Notes: generated by a model from the sequence alone, not told the origin. A DNA stretch of 64,000 nucleotides from Marinobacter alexandrii (GCF_005871205.1 NZ_SWKM01000014.1:226001-290000), one strand, 5' to 3'. Numbered from the stretch's first letter, positions 9,556 through 18,827 are shown. Made by a program: numbers and translations.

Positions 9556-11230
9556 CCGACGTCTCCAGCTGAATTGGCTTTGGGCTGTGAAGCCGCTGTG
9601 ACTTTGTGGATGGTTTCCCAATCAGGTTGAACAGGCCAAATAAGGCCAGCAGCACCACCATTAACCAGAGCCCGGTGCCTGCCGCTGCGTTGATTTGATA
9701 GCTTCCCAGTTGCTGGTACAGCAGCACCGGAAGTGTCGGCGCGCTGGGCGAACCAAACAGCGCAATCACGCCAAAATCGCCCAGCGACAAACCAGTGCCG
9801 TAGGCGAGGCCGAGGGCAAGGGGGCGTCTGAGTCTCGGCCAGTGTAACCAGCGCCAGCGATACCAGCCCCTGATGCCCAATTGGTCTGCCAGGCGGGTAC
9901 TCGCCGGGTCCAGGTTGCGGAGCGGTCCGCGTAAGAGCTGCATGACAAAGGGCAGGGCCATCATGGCATTGATCAGAGCGACTAAGGCCAGCCCTTCGCT
10001 GGCTATTCCGAGTTTGGGTCGCAGCAACAGAAATAGACCGGTGGCCAGCACCAGGGGAGGAATGATCAGCGGTAAATAAGCTGAAGTTTCAAGCAACCGG
10101 GAAATAGGCGTGTTGGCGCTGCGCGGTTTTACCCCGAGGATCAGCAGTGACGTTACCACTGAGACCACACCGGCGGGCAGGGCAATGCCGAGGCTGAGCG
10201 CGGTTGCCTGCAGAAGTTGCAGGCCCTGATTTGCAAAGCCGGATGGCATCATCGCATCGGCCAGCCCTGGCAAGCCTCGGGCCAGCACTGCCAGCAGAGG
10301 GAGGGTCAGGAACAGCACAAACGCCGCGAGCAGGAAGCTATCAAGCAGCTTCCTGACACCTTTCGCATCCGGGCGAGCATGGCTAATGACGAGTTGTCGA
10401 TCGGGGACCAGGGCGGTGTTGAGGCCCTTGCGCAACACCAGCCACCAGAGCGTTCCGCAGATCAGTAGCTGTATCAGTGCCAGTAGTGCCGCCCGGCCGG
10501 CGTCAAACTCGAAGCGTAGCGCCTGGTAAATAGCGACTTCGATGGTGGAAGTTGCCGGCCCGCCACCCAAAGTCATGACAATGGCAAAACTGGTGAAGCA
10601 GAGCGTGAACACCAAGGCCACGATCCCCGGTAGAACTGGCCGGATACTGGGCCACTCCAGGCTGCGCCAGAGCCAGAGCGAGCCAAGTCCCAATTGGCTG
10701 GCAATGCGGCGCTGCGTTGATGGGGCGCTTTCCAACGCTTGCAGCAGAATGCGTGTAGCTAAAGGTGCATTGAAGAAAACATGGGTCAGCACAATTCCGT
10801 TGAGACCATACAGATTCCAACTCAGAAACGGCAGCCACTCTTGAAGGACAACGGTCAGCCACCCTTGCCGACCATACATGCTGACCAGCCCAGACACGGC
10901 AACGATGGTGGGCACCACCAGGCTGAGTTCCATCAGCCTTAACAGCAGGCCGCGCCCGACAAAGTTCCGATGGCGGTCCAGTGCCCGGGCAATGGGAAGG
11001 GCGAGCAGGACGCTGAGAGATACCGACAGGAACGCTTGCCAGAGCGTGAACAGCACCACGCTGCGCAGATAACGGCTGGCCCATAGATCGCCGATATCCA
11101 GTGCCGGCGCCTGCCAGAACAAGGCGCCGGCGCCGCAGACTGCCAGCAGGATAATCGCCGCCGCCAACAGGCTGCCTGGCCAGTGCTGCCAGGCTGGGTG
11201 ACTCAGGGGGGCGCGAACAACCTCAGGCAT
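9548..11230 (-). CDS. thiP: Thiamine ABC transporter permease
   Basis: A 560-residue inner-membrane permease with two fused MetI-like (binding-protein-dependent transport) domains of about six helices each, the architecture of ThiP. The first EAA-type loop lies near IASQLGLGSLWLWRSLEWP and the second near LADQLGIRGWYRWRWLHWP. It forms the membrane channel of ThiBPQ and needs no separate dimer partner. It follows thiB by 15 bases and overlaps thiQ at its 3' end. The length is normal. A Fe(III)-type FbpB permease has the same fold, but the riboswitch and gene order settle the substrate as thiamine. Confidence 0.92.
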   Translation of the reverse strand: MPEVVRAPLSHPAWQHWPGSLLAAAIILLAVCGAGALFWQAPALDIGDLWASRYLRSVVLFTLWQAFLSVSLSVLLALPIARALDRHRNFVGRGLLLRLMELSLVVPTIVAVSGLVSMYGRQGWLTVVLQEWLPFLSWNLYGLNGIVLTHVFFNAPLATRILLQALESAPSTQRRIASQLGLGSLWLWRSLEWPSIRPVLPGIVALVFTLCFTSFAIVMTLGGGPATSTIEVAIYQALRFEFDAGRAALLALIQLLICGTLWWLVLRKGLNTALVPDRQLVISHARPDAKGVRKLLDSFLLAAFVLFLTLPLLAVLARGLPGLADAMMPSGFANQGLQLLQATALSLGIALPAGVVSVVTSLLILGVKPRSANTPISRLLETSAYLPLIIPPLVLATGLFLLLRPKLGIASEGLALVALINAMMALPFVMQLLRGPLRNLDPASTRLADQLGIRGWYRWRWLHWPRLRRPLALGLAYGTGLSLGDFGVIALFGSPSAPTLPVLLYQQLGSYQINAAAGTGLWLMVVLLALFGLFNLIGKPSTKSQRLHSPKPIQLETSDA

Positions 11231-11245
11231 AAACTACCGACCCGT

Positions 11246-12250
11246 TTATCGAGTCATGGCGTTTAGCCATTCGTCAAGCCAGTCGCGTCGATTCTCGGCC
11301 ACTTCGGCGGGCTTAAAGTAGCGGGTTTTGCTTGGAGTGATCAGTTTATTGAAGACATCGGGCAACTCAGGTCCGAGGTCGATGGCCGGATACATCACAT
11401 TCTTTAGGGGAATGTGACGCTGGAAGCCGTCAGTCAGCATAAACCGCAGAAATTCCCGGCCCAGCGCTTTCTGATCGGAGGAGCCTACCAAAGCGGCTAC
11501 TTCCACTTGCAGGTAGTGCCCCTCGGCAAAATTCGCCGCCTGATACCGGTCGGTTTTGTCGATCGCCATGTGATAGGCGGGTGAGGTGCTGTAAGACAGG
11601 ATCATCGGTGCTTCGCCATTCATAAACAGCGAAAAGTAGCCATCGCTCCAGCTCTTGGTGGTGGTCAGAATCTTGTCCTTGAGCTGTGTCCATTTCGCCG
11701 GCGCCTGGTCTCCGTAGACATGCCGCAGCCACAACAGCAGTCCCAGCCCCGGGGTGCTGGTGCGGGGGTCCTGGATTATGATCTTCAGGTCATCTGGCGC
11801 AGCAATAAGTGCTTCCAGGCTGACGGGCGGATTGGGCAATTGCTCGGTGTCGTAGACGAACGCAAAATAGCCCCAGTCAAAGGGCACGAATAGGTTGTCG
11901 GCCCAAGTGATGGGCAGGTCCAGGGAGCTTGTATCAATTTGATGGGTAGTCAGCAAGCCGGTTTGTCGTGCGGTATCCATGGTGCCGGTATCCAGCCCCA
12001 GAACCACATCTGCCTCGCTGCTGTCGCCTTCCAGGCGGAGCCGCTGGAGAATGTCGCCACTGCTTTCCAGAACAACGAAATTCACCCGGCAGCTGCACTG
12101 CTGCTCAAACGCTTCTTTTACTGCAGGGCCGGGCCCCCAGTCAGAGGCAAAGGACGGATAGGTATAAACAGTCAGTTCGCTGCCCGTCTGCGCTGTGGCC
12201 GCGAGCGGCAGAAGCAGGGCAAGCAGAAAGCGTGCAGCAGGGAAGTGCAT
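11246..12250 (-). CDS. thiB: Thiamine-binding periplasmic protein
   Basis: A periplasmic solute-binding protein of 334 residues. The signal peptide at about 1-20 ends ATA-QT, then comes the typical mature start ELTVYTYPSFASDWGPGPAVKEAFE. A TPP-family aromatic and acidic pattern is visible (GLDTGTMDTARQTG, VPFDWGYFAFVYD). The open frame extends to 12667, but that part runs antisense through the riboswitch and a tRNA and is not coding. The ATG at 12250 has GGAGGA about 10 bases upstream. It heads thiBPQ, and expression should fall when TPP binds the riboswitch at 12316-12399. Confidence 0.94.
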   Translation of the reverse strand: MHFPAARFLLALLLPLAATAQTGSELTVYTYPSFASDWGPGPAVKEAFEQQCSCRVNFVVLESSGDILQRLRLEGDSSEADVVLGLDTGTMDTARQTGLLTTHQIDTSSLDLPITWADNLFVPFDWGYFAFVYDTEQLPNPPVSLEALIAAPDDLKIIIQDPRTSTPGLGLLLWLRHVYGDQAPAKWTQLKDKILTTTKSWSDGYFSLFMNGEAPMILSYSTSPAYHMAIDKTDRYQAANFAEGHYLQVEVAALVGSSDQKALGREFLRFMLTDGFQRHIPLKNVMYPAIDLGPELPDVFNKLITPSKTRYFKPAEVAENRRDWLDEWLNAMTR

Positions 12251-12315
12251 GGTTGTAGATTCCTCCGAAAAATCTGGGGGAGCAACCATGACGCGGGCCA
12301 CCAACCGAGGTGAGC

Positions 12316-12399
12316 ACTCAATCCCTTCGCCGGCATAATCCGGATCAGGTTCCGCGGGTCTGGTCTCAGCCCTGCGCTTAAAAGGGCACCCCGTTGAGT
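12316..12399 (-). promoter_or_regulatory. TPP riboswitch (THI box)
   Basis: Read on the minus strand, this contains the canonical THI-box elements in order: GGGGTGCCC, GGCTGAGA, ACCCGCGGAACCTGATC, then a TTATGCCGGCGAAGGGA block. The closing P1 stem is visible as ACTCAA near 12394-12399 pairing with TTGAGT at 12316-12321. It lies 66 bases before thiB. The short distance and a GGAGGA Shine-Dalgarno at 12261-12266 suggest control at translation initiation rather than by a strong terminator, since no T-run hairpin is seen. The element is unmistakable. Confidence 0.97.
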
Positions 12400-12558
12400 T
12401 GGCTGCAGTATACCATGCTGCTATGTGGTCTGCCTGAAGCGGGCTACTCTGACAGCGTGGTCGGCTAAAATTTGTCCAGAAATCCCTATAAAACAAAAAG
12501 TTGAAAAAAGAGGTTGACGCAATCCGACGAATCCGTAGAATACGCCCTCGTTGATCAA

Positions 12559-12634
12559 GCGGGAATAGCTCAGTTGGTAGAGCACAACCTTGCCAAGGTT
12601 GGGGTCGCGAGTTCGAATCTCGTTTCCCGCTCCA
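12559..12634 (+). tRNA. tRNA-Gly (GCC)
   Basis: A 76-base gene with an encoded CCA. The acceptor strands GCGGGAA and TTCCCGC pair, the D-arm contains AGCTCAGTTGGTAGAGC, and the anticodon loop in CCTTGCCAAGG gives GCC. The T-arm is GTTCGAATC within a perfect stem. Antisense reading of this gene creates familiar spurious peptides, so overlapping minus-strand frames are not genes. Confidence 0.98.
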
Positions 12635-12725
12635 TTTTTCCAGTTCAACTGGTTGAAAAGTCAACACAGTCTCTCAACGCCCACCTGAGAGCATGAAAGT
12701 CCTCCTCCTATACGGACTTTTACCC

Positions 12726-12799
12726 GGCGCGGTGGCAGAGTGGTTATGCAGCGGACTGCAACTCCGTGTACGCCGGTTCGATTCCGACCCGCGCCTCCA
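12726..12799 (+). tRNA. tRNA-Cys (GCA)
   Basis: A 74-base gene. The acceptor strands GGCGCGG and CCGCGCC pair, followed by the U73 discriminator typical of tRNA-Cys and an encoded CCA. The anticodon loop in GGACTGCAACTCC gives GCA. It lies 91 bases after tRNA-Gly, the same order as glyW-cysT in E. coli, and is probably co-transcribed with it. No leuZ-like tRNA-Leu follows in the next 190 bases. Confidence 0.98.
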
Positions 12800-12988
12800 T
12801 TTTTACCCCTGTTTCTCCTACGTTTTTCTGTTTCTCGCACGCTGATGGTTTTAAATCAGCGGCGTCGCCCTGTTCAAACCATTTACGATCATCTGGCGCC
12901 AACACACCCTGATATGCTTCAATGAATTGTAAATAGTCAGGCCAGCCAACAAGGCTGTCTTTCGTGCTTCGGGGCCTGGTTAAAAACA

Positions 12989-14704
12989 ATGAGAACAGAC
13001 GTTAAGAAGGTCAAATCCCGGCGCGCCTCAGCGCGTGGCCGTCAACTGGAACCGGCCATACTGTCGGAGCTGCGAAACCTGATCGGTGACGAACGCATCG
13101 ATTCGACACTGCGCCGCCGTGATCGCCTGATCGAGCACCTGCATGCACTGCAGGATGTCTATGGTTACCTCTCCATGCCTCGTCTGCGGGCGCTGGCCGC
13201 TTTCATGAATCTTCCCATGGCCGCCATTTATGAAACGGCCACTTTCTACGCCCATTTCGACGTAATTCACGATGAACAAACTCCACCACCCAAGCTAACT
13301 CTCCGGGTGTGTGACTCGCTTTCCTGTCGTTTGGCAGGTGCGGTGGCGCTGCATCAAGCGCTGGCTGATGGAGCTGATCCCGAAGCGGTGAGGGTGCTGC
13401 GCGCGCCCTGCATGGGGCGCTGCGACACGGCGCCCGTGGTATCCGTGGGGCATCATCATGTATTGAATGCCAACACCCGGAATGTTGAGGCGGCGGTAGA
13501 GCAGGGGCAGGTGCAGCCAGAGGAGGCCTCCTGGCAGCGTCTTTCGGAGTATCGTTCGGCCGGTGGTTATCAATTACTGGCAGATTTCCGTGAAAGCCGG
13601 GTGAGCATTGAATCGCTAGCGAAGGAACTCGAGCATGCGGGCCTGCGCGGCCTCGGCGGCGCCGGGTTCCCCACCTTCCGAAAATGGCAGGCCGTGCTGG
13701 CCGAGCCGGGCCCACGCTACGCGGTGATCAATGCCGACGAGGGGGAGCCAGGAACGTTCAAAGATCGCTATTACCTGGAACGTGAACCCCACGTATTCCT
13801 CGAGGGTGCGTTGGTTAGCGCCTGGGCGGTTGAGGCCAAGGCCCTATACATTTATCTGCGAGACGAGTATCCCGGCCTGCATCGTGTGCTGAGAGAGGCC
13901 ATTGCCGAGCTGGAATCAGCCGCCATCGTCGAGCAGGGCTTCGTAATCCTGCGCCGTGGCGCGGGCGCCTACATCTGCGGTGAGGAGTCCGCTCTTATCG
14001 AGTCCCTGGAGGGCAAGCCCGGCAAGCCGCGCCTTCGCCCACCCTTCGTTGCCCAGAAAGGGCTGTTCGGTCAGCCCACCCTGGTCAATAACGTCGAGAC
14101 GGTGTACTGGATTCCACGCATCCACGCCCAGGGCGCCGAGTGGTTCGCCGGTCAGGGGCGGCACGGCCGTCGCGGTCTTCGGAGCTTCTCGGTCTCCGGG
14201 CGGGTCGCACGGCCCGGTGTTCATGTTGCGCCTGCGGGTATCACCCTCAATGAGTTGATTGAGGAATACTGCGGCGGCATGGCGGAAGGGCATCGCCTGC
14301 TGGCCTATCTGCCCGGCGGGGCTTCGGGCGGCATACTGCCGGCCAGCAAAGCCGACATACCACTGGATTTCGACACTCTCCAAGAGCACGGCTGCTTCAT
14401 CGGTTCTGCCGCGGTTATCGTTCTGTCTGATCAGGACGATTTGGCCGCCGCGGCCTCAAACCTTTTGGGCTTCTTCGCGGATGAGTCGTGCGGCCAGTGC
14501 ACGCCTTGTCGTGTGGGCACCGAGAAAATGCTTACCTTGCTGGAATGGGATACCTGGGATGAGCAGACGCTCCAGCAACTGGCTAGAGTGATGGCCGATG
14601 CTTCCATCTGCGGTCTTGGTCAGGCCGCACCCAATCCGGTGTTGAGTCTGCTGCGAGACTTCCGCAGCGAACTCGCCAGCCGCAACCTGATCGCCAAAGG
14701 GTAG
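12989..14704 (+). CDS. fdsB: NAD-dependent formate dehydrogenase, NuoE-NuoF fusion (beta) subunit
   Basis: A 571-residue diaphorase subunit that takes electrons from the FdhA/FdsA subunit to NAD+. The N-terminal NuoE-like thioredoxin-fold [2Fe-2S] domain has ligands C108, C113, C141 and C145. The NuoF part has the NADH/FMN glycine-rich motif GLRGLGGAGFPTF at about 218-230, the GAGAYICGEESALIESLEGK motif near 324-343, and the C-terminal [4Fe-4S] ligands C501, C504 and C507 with a fourth Cys at 541. In Fds and complex I these two domains are usually separate proteins. The catalytic subunit gene starts 15 bases after the stop. The call is firm; the symbol follows the fds naming. Confidence 0.9.
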   Translation: MRTDVKKVKSRRASARGRQLEPAILSELRNLIGDERIDSTLRRRDRLIEHLHALQDVYGYLSMPRLRALAAFMNLPMAAIYETATFYAHFDVIHDEQTPPPKLTLRVCDSLSCRLAGAVALHQALADGADPEAVRVLRAPCMGRCDTAPVVSVGHHHVLNANTRNVEAAVEQGQVQPEEASWQRLSEYRSAGGYQLLADFRESRVSIESLAKELEHAGLRGLGGAGFPTFRKWQAVLAEPGPRYAVINADEGEPGTFKDRYYLEREPHVFLEGALVSAWAVEAKALYIYLRDEYPGLHRVLREAIAELESAAIVEQGFVILRRGAGAYICGEESALIESLEGKPGKPRLRPPFVAQKGLFGQPTLVNNVETVYWIPRIHAQGAEWFAGQGRHGRRGLRSFSVSGRVARPGVHVAPAGITLNELIEEYCGGMAEGHRLLAYLPGGASGGILPASKADIPLDFDTLQEHGCFIGSAAVIVLSDQDDLAAAASNLLGFFADESCGQCTPCRVGTEKMLTLLEWDTWDEQTLQQLARVMADASICGLGQAAPNPVLSLLRDFRSELASRNLIAKG

Positions 14705-14719
14705 GAGTAGGGGGCAGCC

Positions 14720-17590
14720 ATGAGCGATGAGAGCACAAGGTTTACCCTGACGCTGGACGGCGTTGAGGTTCAGGCACACCGGGGCGAAACCCTGTGGCAG
14801 GTCGCCAAGCGCGCCGGCGAGACCATTCCTCACCTGTGCTTCAAAGACACTCCGGGTTACCGGGCTGATGGCAATTGCCGGGCCTGCATGGTGGAAGTAG
14901 AAGGCGAGCGAGTGCTCGCAGCAAGCTGTATTCGCGAGGCGGCTCCCGGCATGGTGGTACGCAGTGCAGGTTCAGTCCGTGTTCAGGAAGCCCGCAGAAG
15001 CGTGTTGGAATTGCTGTTGGCCGACCAGCCCGAGCGGGCAGAAAGCCCCGATCGTGCTAGCCACCTGTGGAAGTTGGCAGACGAACTGGCTATCGATGTA
15101 AGCAGCGTGCGCCAGCGGCTCCCCGCTCGTTCTGAGCGCAACGAGCCCACGGTTCACCATGTCGCGCCTCGATCGGATGCACTGGCCCATGCCTGGGGTC
15201 ATGACAGATCTCATTCCGCAATGAGCGTCAATCTCGACGCCTGCATCACCTGCGGCTTATGCGAGCGCGCCTGCCGCGAAGTGCAGGGCAACGACGTCAT
15301 TGGCCTGGCGCACCGTGGTGCAGCGTCCAAGGTCGTGTTCGATTTCGATGACCCCATGGGAGAAAGCACCTGCGTTGCCTGCGGCGAATGCGTGCAGGCC
15401 TGCCCGACCGGGGCATTGATGCCCGCCACCGTGATTGATGGCCAAGGTCGCGGAGACTCCGCCATGGCCGATCGCACCGTTGACTCCGTTTGCCCCTATT
15501 GCGGGGTGGGCTGCCAGCTGACCTATCACGTGAAAGACGAGCCTTCCCACGCCAAAGCAGGGGCAGGCGAGCAGCGGGGGCGTATCCTTTTTGTTGAAGG
15601 TAGAGACGGCCCCTCAAATCAGGGCCGGCTTTGTGTAAAGGGGCGTTTCGGCTTCGATTACCCCGCGCACCCGGCACGGCTTACCCGGCCGCTGATCCGC
15701 CGGGAGGGCGTACCCAAGAGCTTGGACCCCAATTTTGATCCGGCTTCCCCCTTAACCCATTTTCGCGAGGCAAGTTGGGAAGAGGCACTGGAGCTTGCGG
15801 CAACCGGATTAACCCGACTCAAAGCTCTGAACGGCCCGAGTGCGCTCGCCGGCTTCGGCAGTGCCAAATGCTCCAACGAAGAGGCCTGGCTGTTTCAGAA
15901 GCTCGTGCGCACCGGTTTCGGCTCTAATCACGTTGACCACTGCACACGGCTATGCCACGCCAGCTCTGTGGCAGCGCTGATGGAGTGCCTGGGCTCTGGC
16001 GCAGTTACCGCCTCCTTCATGCAGGCGCTTCAGGCAGATGTGGTCATCCTCATCGGCTGCAACCCGGCCGTGAACCACCCGGTGGCCGCCACCTACTTCA
16101 AGCAGGCGGCACGAAATGGTACCAAGCTGATCATCATCGATCCCCGGGGCCAGGCGTTGGATGCCTATGCCTGGCGCAGCCTGCGTTTCTCGCCGGGTGG
16201 CGACGTGGCGTTATTCAACGCCATGCTCAATGTGATCATTGATGAGGCACTTTTTGACCAGGCCTACATTGATGCTCATACCGAAGGTTTCGAGGCACTG
16301 GCAGCCAATGTTGCGGATATGTCGCCGGAGGTGATGAGCCCGCTCTGCGGCGTTGAACCAGAGACCATTCGCGACGTGGCCCGTGCCTATGCGGGGGCCG
16401 ACAGAGCGATGATCTTCTGGGGCATGGGCATTTCCCAGCACGTGCATGGCACCGACAACGCCCGCTGCCTGATTTCACTGGCACTGACATGCGGTCACAC
16501 GGGGCGGCCCGGCACTGGCCTACATCCGTTGCGTGGTCAGAATAACGTCCAGGGCGCCTCAGACGCCGGCCTGATCCCTATGGTATTGCCCGACTACCAA
16601 CCGGTGGGGGATGCCCAACTTCGCGCCGCCTTTGAAGAACTCTGGGATACCGCGCTTGACCCTGAGCCGGGGCTCACCGTTGTGGAGATTATGGACGCTA
16701 TCGTGGCGGGTACGATCAAGGGCATGTACATCCTTGGCGAAAACCCAGCGATGTCCGATCCGGATCTAACCCACGCCCGGGCCGCGCTCGCCGCCCTGGA
16801 ACACTTGGTGGTTCAGGACCTGTTTGTCACAGAGACCGCCCAGTTCGCCGACGTTATCCTGCCTGCCGCCGCCTGGTCGGAAAAGTCCGGCACCGTCACC
16901 AACACCAACCGCCAGGTGCAAATGGGCCGTGCCGCGTTGTCCCCGCCGGGGGAGGCCAAGCCCGATTGGTGGATCATTCAGGAAATTGCCCGGCGTTTTG
17001 GACTGGCCTGGAACTACGCCGGGCCTGAGCAGGTGTTTGCCGAGATGAAGCAGGGCATGCACTCCCTCGATCATATAACCTGGTCCCGCCTGGAGCGCGA
17101 AGGTTCCGTGACCTACCCATGCCGCGCCGACGACGCCCCGGGCCAGGACGTTGTCTTCTCCGATGCCTTCCCTCGCGCTGGAGGCCGAGCCAGATTCTCG
17201 CCAACTCGGCCGTTGCCCCCGGACGAGCCAGTGGATGAGGCCTATCCCATCGTGCTGACCACGGGGCGTTTGCTTGAACACTGGCACACCGGTGCCATGA
17301 CCCGTCGAAGCCTGGTGCTGGACGAGCGGGAGCCCGAAGCCGCAGCCTATCTGGCACCAGCGGAGCTGGATCGCATGGGCGTGACCTCGGGTAATGACAT
17401 TCAAATTACCACCCGGCGCGGCACCATCACCCTGACGGCGCGGGCCGATCAGACCATGCCGGAGGGCATGGTGTTCGTCCCCTTCGCCTTTGTTGAGGCA
17501 GCGGCGAACTTACTCACCAATCCGGCACTGGACCCGTTCGGAAAGATCCCGGAGTTCAAGTATGCAGCCTGCAGGCTGAGCCCGGCGTAG
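14720..17590 (+). CDS. fdsA: Formate dehydrogenase catalytic (alpha) subunit, Mo/W-bis-MGD type
   Basis: A 956-residue cytoplasmic molybdo- or tungsto-enzyme that oxidises formate to CO2. The N-terminal plant-type [2Fe-2S] domain has ligands C40, C53, C56 and C70. A ferredoxin-like region follows with two [4Fe-4S] motifs (CITCGLCERAC and CVACGECVQACPTG), then the proximal cluster CPYCGVGC. The metal ligand is C412 in DHCTRLCHAS, at the position where E. coli FdhF has selenocysteine, so this is the Cys form. The MGD-binding C-terminal domain ends the protein. A ribosome-binding site (GGGGGC) precedes the ATG. The fdhD/fdsC-type maturation gene is not in the window and must be elsewhere. Confidence 0.94.
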   Translation: MSDESTRFTLTLDGVEVQAHRGETLWQVAKRAGETIPHLCFKDTPGYRADGNCRACMVEVEGERVLAASCIREAAPGMVVRSAGSVRVQEARRSVLELLLADQPERAESPDRASHLWKLADELAIDVSSVRQRLPARSERNEPTVHHVAPRSDALAHAWGHDRSHSAMSVNLDACITCGLCERACREVQGNDVIGLAHRGAASKVVFDFDDPMGESTCVACGECVQACPTGALMPATVIDGQGRGDSAMADRTVDSVCPYCGVGCQLTYHVKDEPSHAKAGAGEQRGRILFVEGRDGPSNQGRLCVKGRFGFDYPAHPARLTRPLIRREGVPKSLDPNFDPASPLTHFREASWEEALELAATGLTRLKALNGPSALAGFGSAKCSNEEAWLFQKLVRTGFGSNHVDHCTRLCHASSVAALMECLGSGAVTASFMQALQADVVILIGCNPAVNHPVAATYFKQAARNGTKLIIIDPRGQALDAYAWRSLRFSPGGDVALFNAMLNVIIDEALFDQAYIDAHTEGFEALAANVADMSPEVMSPLCGVEPETIRDVARAYAGADRAMIFWGMGISQHVHGTDNARCLISLALTCGHTGRPGTGLHPLRGQNNVQGASDAGLIPMVLPDYQPVGDAQLRAAFEELWDTALDPEPGLTVVEIMDAIVAGTIKGMYILGENPAMSDPDLTHARAALAALEHLVVQDLFVTETAQFADVILPAAAWSEKSGTVTNTNRQVQMGRAALSPPGEAKPDWWIIQEIARRFGLAWNYAGPEQVFAEMKQGMHSLDHITWSRLEREGSVTYPCRADDAPGQDVVFSDAFPRAGGRARFSPTRPLPPDEPVDEAYPIVLTTGRLLEHWHTGAMTRRSLVLDEREPEAAAYLAPAELDRMGVTSGNDIQITTRRGTITLTARADQTMPEGMVFVPFAFVEAAANLLTNPALDPFGKIPEFKYAACRLSPA

Positions 17591-17705
17591 CTTCTGAAGC
17601 AAACAAACTCCTCCAAGACGACCTTCATCGTCGCACCGCGTCTGTAAAACAGGCGCGGGTAGTCTAGAATAACGCCAAAATTCCGAGATCTTTCAGGTAC
17701 ATAAA

Positions 17706-18827
17706 ATGCCAAAGTTTTTGCATACTGCAGACTGGCAGATGGGCCGGGCCTTTACCCGTTTCGAGACCGAAGACGGTGCAGCCCTGGTCGAGGCCCGGTT
17801 TGAGGTTATTGAAACGCTTGCCCAACTGGCCAATGAACACCAGTGCGATGCGGTATTGGTAGCGGGTGACGTGTTTGATGCGCAAACGGTCTCCGACCGA
17901 ACCATTCGCAGGGTGTTCAACGCCACAAAAGGTTTCACCGGCCCCTGGGTCATGCTGCCAGGCAACCACGACGCCGCCCTGGCAGAGAGCGTGTGGACAA
18001 GAGCGCAACGCCTGGGTGCAGTGCCGGAGAATGTGCATCTGGCGCTTCAGCCCGGCGTTATCGATCTGGAACCTCAGAACCTCAGCATACTCTGCGCGCC
18101 GCTGACTCAGCGCCACACTTATGGGGATCTGACCGAGCCGTTCGGCGGCTACGAAACACCTGAAGGTTTTCTCAGAGTTGGTCTGGCCCATGGCAGTGTA
18201 CAGGGCCTGTTACCGGACGAGATTGATTCCACCAACCCCATTGCACCGGACCGGGCGGAAGCCAGCAGGCTGGACTATCTCGCCCTGGGCGACTGGCACG
18301 GCACCAAACAGATCGATGAACGCACCTGGTACAGTGGAACCCCCGAGCCGGAACGGTTCCGGAACAACGAGGCGGGGAATGCCCTGATCGTTGAAGCTGC
18401 TGCGCCCGGGGCAACCCCGAAAGTAACCTCACTCCCAACGGGGCGGTATCAGTGGCACCAGTGGCGGGAAACCCTGGCGGTCCAGTCCGATCTTGAGCAA
18501 CTACTGGAGCGTTTGAATGCCTTGCCCGAATCCGCCGTTGTTGATCTGCGCCTTGACGGTTCGGTGACCCTGACCGGCGAAGAAACCCTGCTAAAGGCTT
18601 TGTCGGTTGCCGAAGCGCGATTCCGCAGCCTTCGCTGCGAACGGAGCGGGCTTCAGCTTGCGCCGACTGATGAAGACATCGCGGCCCTGAAAGCGGATGG
18701 CTACGTGGGCGAGGTGGTCGAAAGCCTGCGGGAGCGGCAAGAAGGGGCGCAGGACGATGTCGCCCGGGATGCTCTGGCTATCCTGGCGGGTCTGCTCAGG
18801 GAGCGGGAACAGGAGGTGGGGCAATGA
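17706..18827 (+). CDS. SbcD-like metallophosphoesterase (DNA repair exonuclease)
   Basis: A calcineurin-fold nuclease of 373 residues, related to SbcD/Mre11 and YhaO. Metal-binding motifs are HTADWQMGR at the N-terminus, VAGDVFDAQ, LPGNHDAAL, and later VGLAHGS and LGDWHGT. The first motif has Gln where classical SbcD has His (DWH). From memory, DWQ occurs in a recognised sub-branch, so activity is not excluded. The C-terminal about 140 residues resemble the capping region. The partner ATPase gene overlaps the stop by 4 bases (ATGA), so the two form one complex that trims DNA ends or hairpins. It is close to, but probably outside, the defence island. Confidence 0.88.
   Translation: MPKFLHTADWQMGRAFTRFETEDGAALVEARFEVIETLAQLANEHQCDAVLVAGDVFDAQTVSDRTIRRVFNATKGFTGPWVMLPGNHDAALAESVWTRAQRLGAVPENVHLALQPGVIDLEPQNLSILCAPLTQRHTYGDLTEPFGGYETPEGFLRVGLAHGSVQGLLPDEIDSTNPIAPDRAEASRLDYLALGDWHGTKQIDERTWYSGTPEPERFRNNEAGNALIVEAAAPGATPKVTSLPTGRYQWHQWRETLAVQSDLEQLLERLNALPESAVVDLRLDGSVTLTGEETLLKALSVAEARFRSLRCERSGLQLAPTDEDIAALKADGYVGEVVESLRERQEGAQDDVARDALAILAGLLREREQEVGQ

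Noticed and set aside
12251..12667. Upstream extension of thiB to 12667
   Set aside because: The extra codons run antisense through the TPP riboswitch and tRNA-Gly and give the familiar tRNA-derived peptide pattern. The signal peptide start at 12250 fits a ribosome-binding site.
12744..12989. 81-residue minus-strand ORF ending in RVGIEPAYTELQSAA
   Set aside because: The ending is the well-known artefact of translating tRNA-Cys on the antisense strand. The rest has no domain or ribosome-binding site.
15920..15970. Selenocysteine formate dehydrogenase
   Set aside because: The metal-ligand codon is TGC (Cys412), not TGA, so no recoding is needed.
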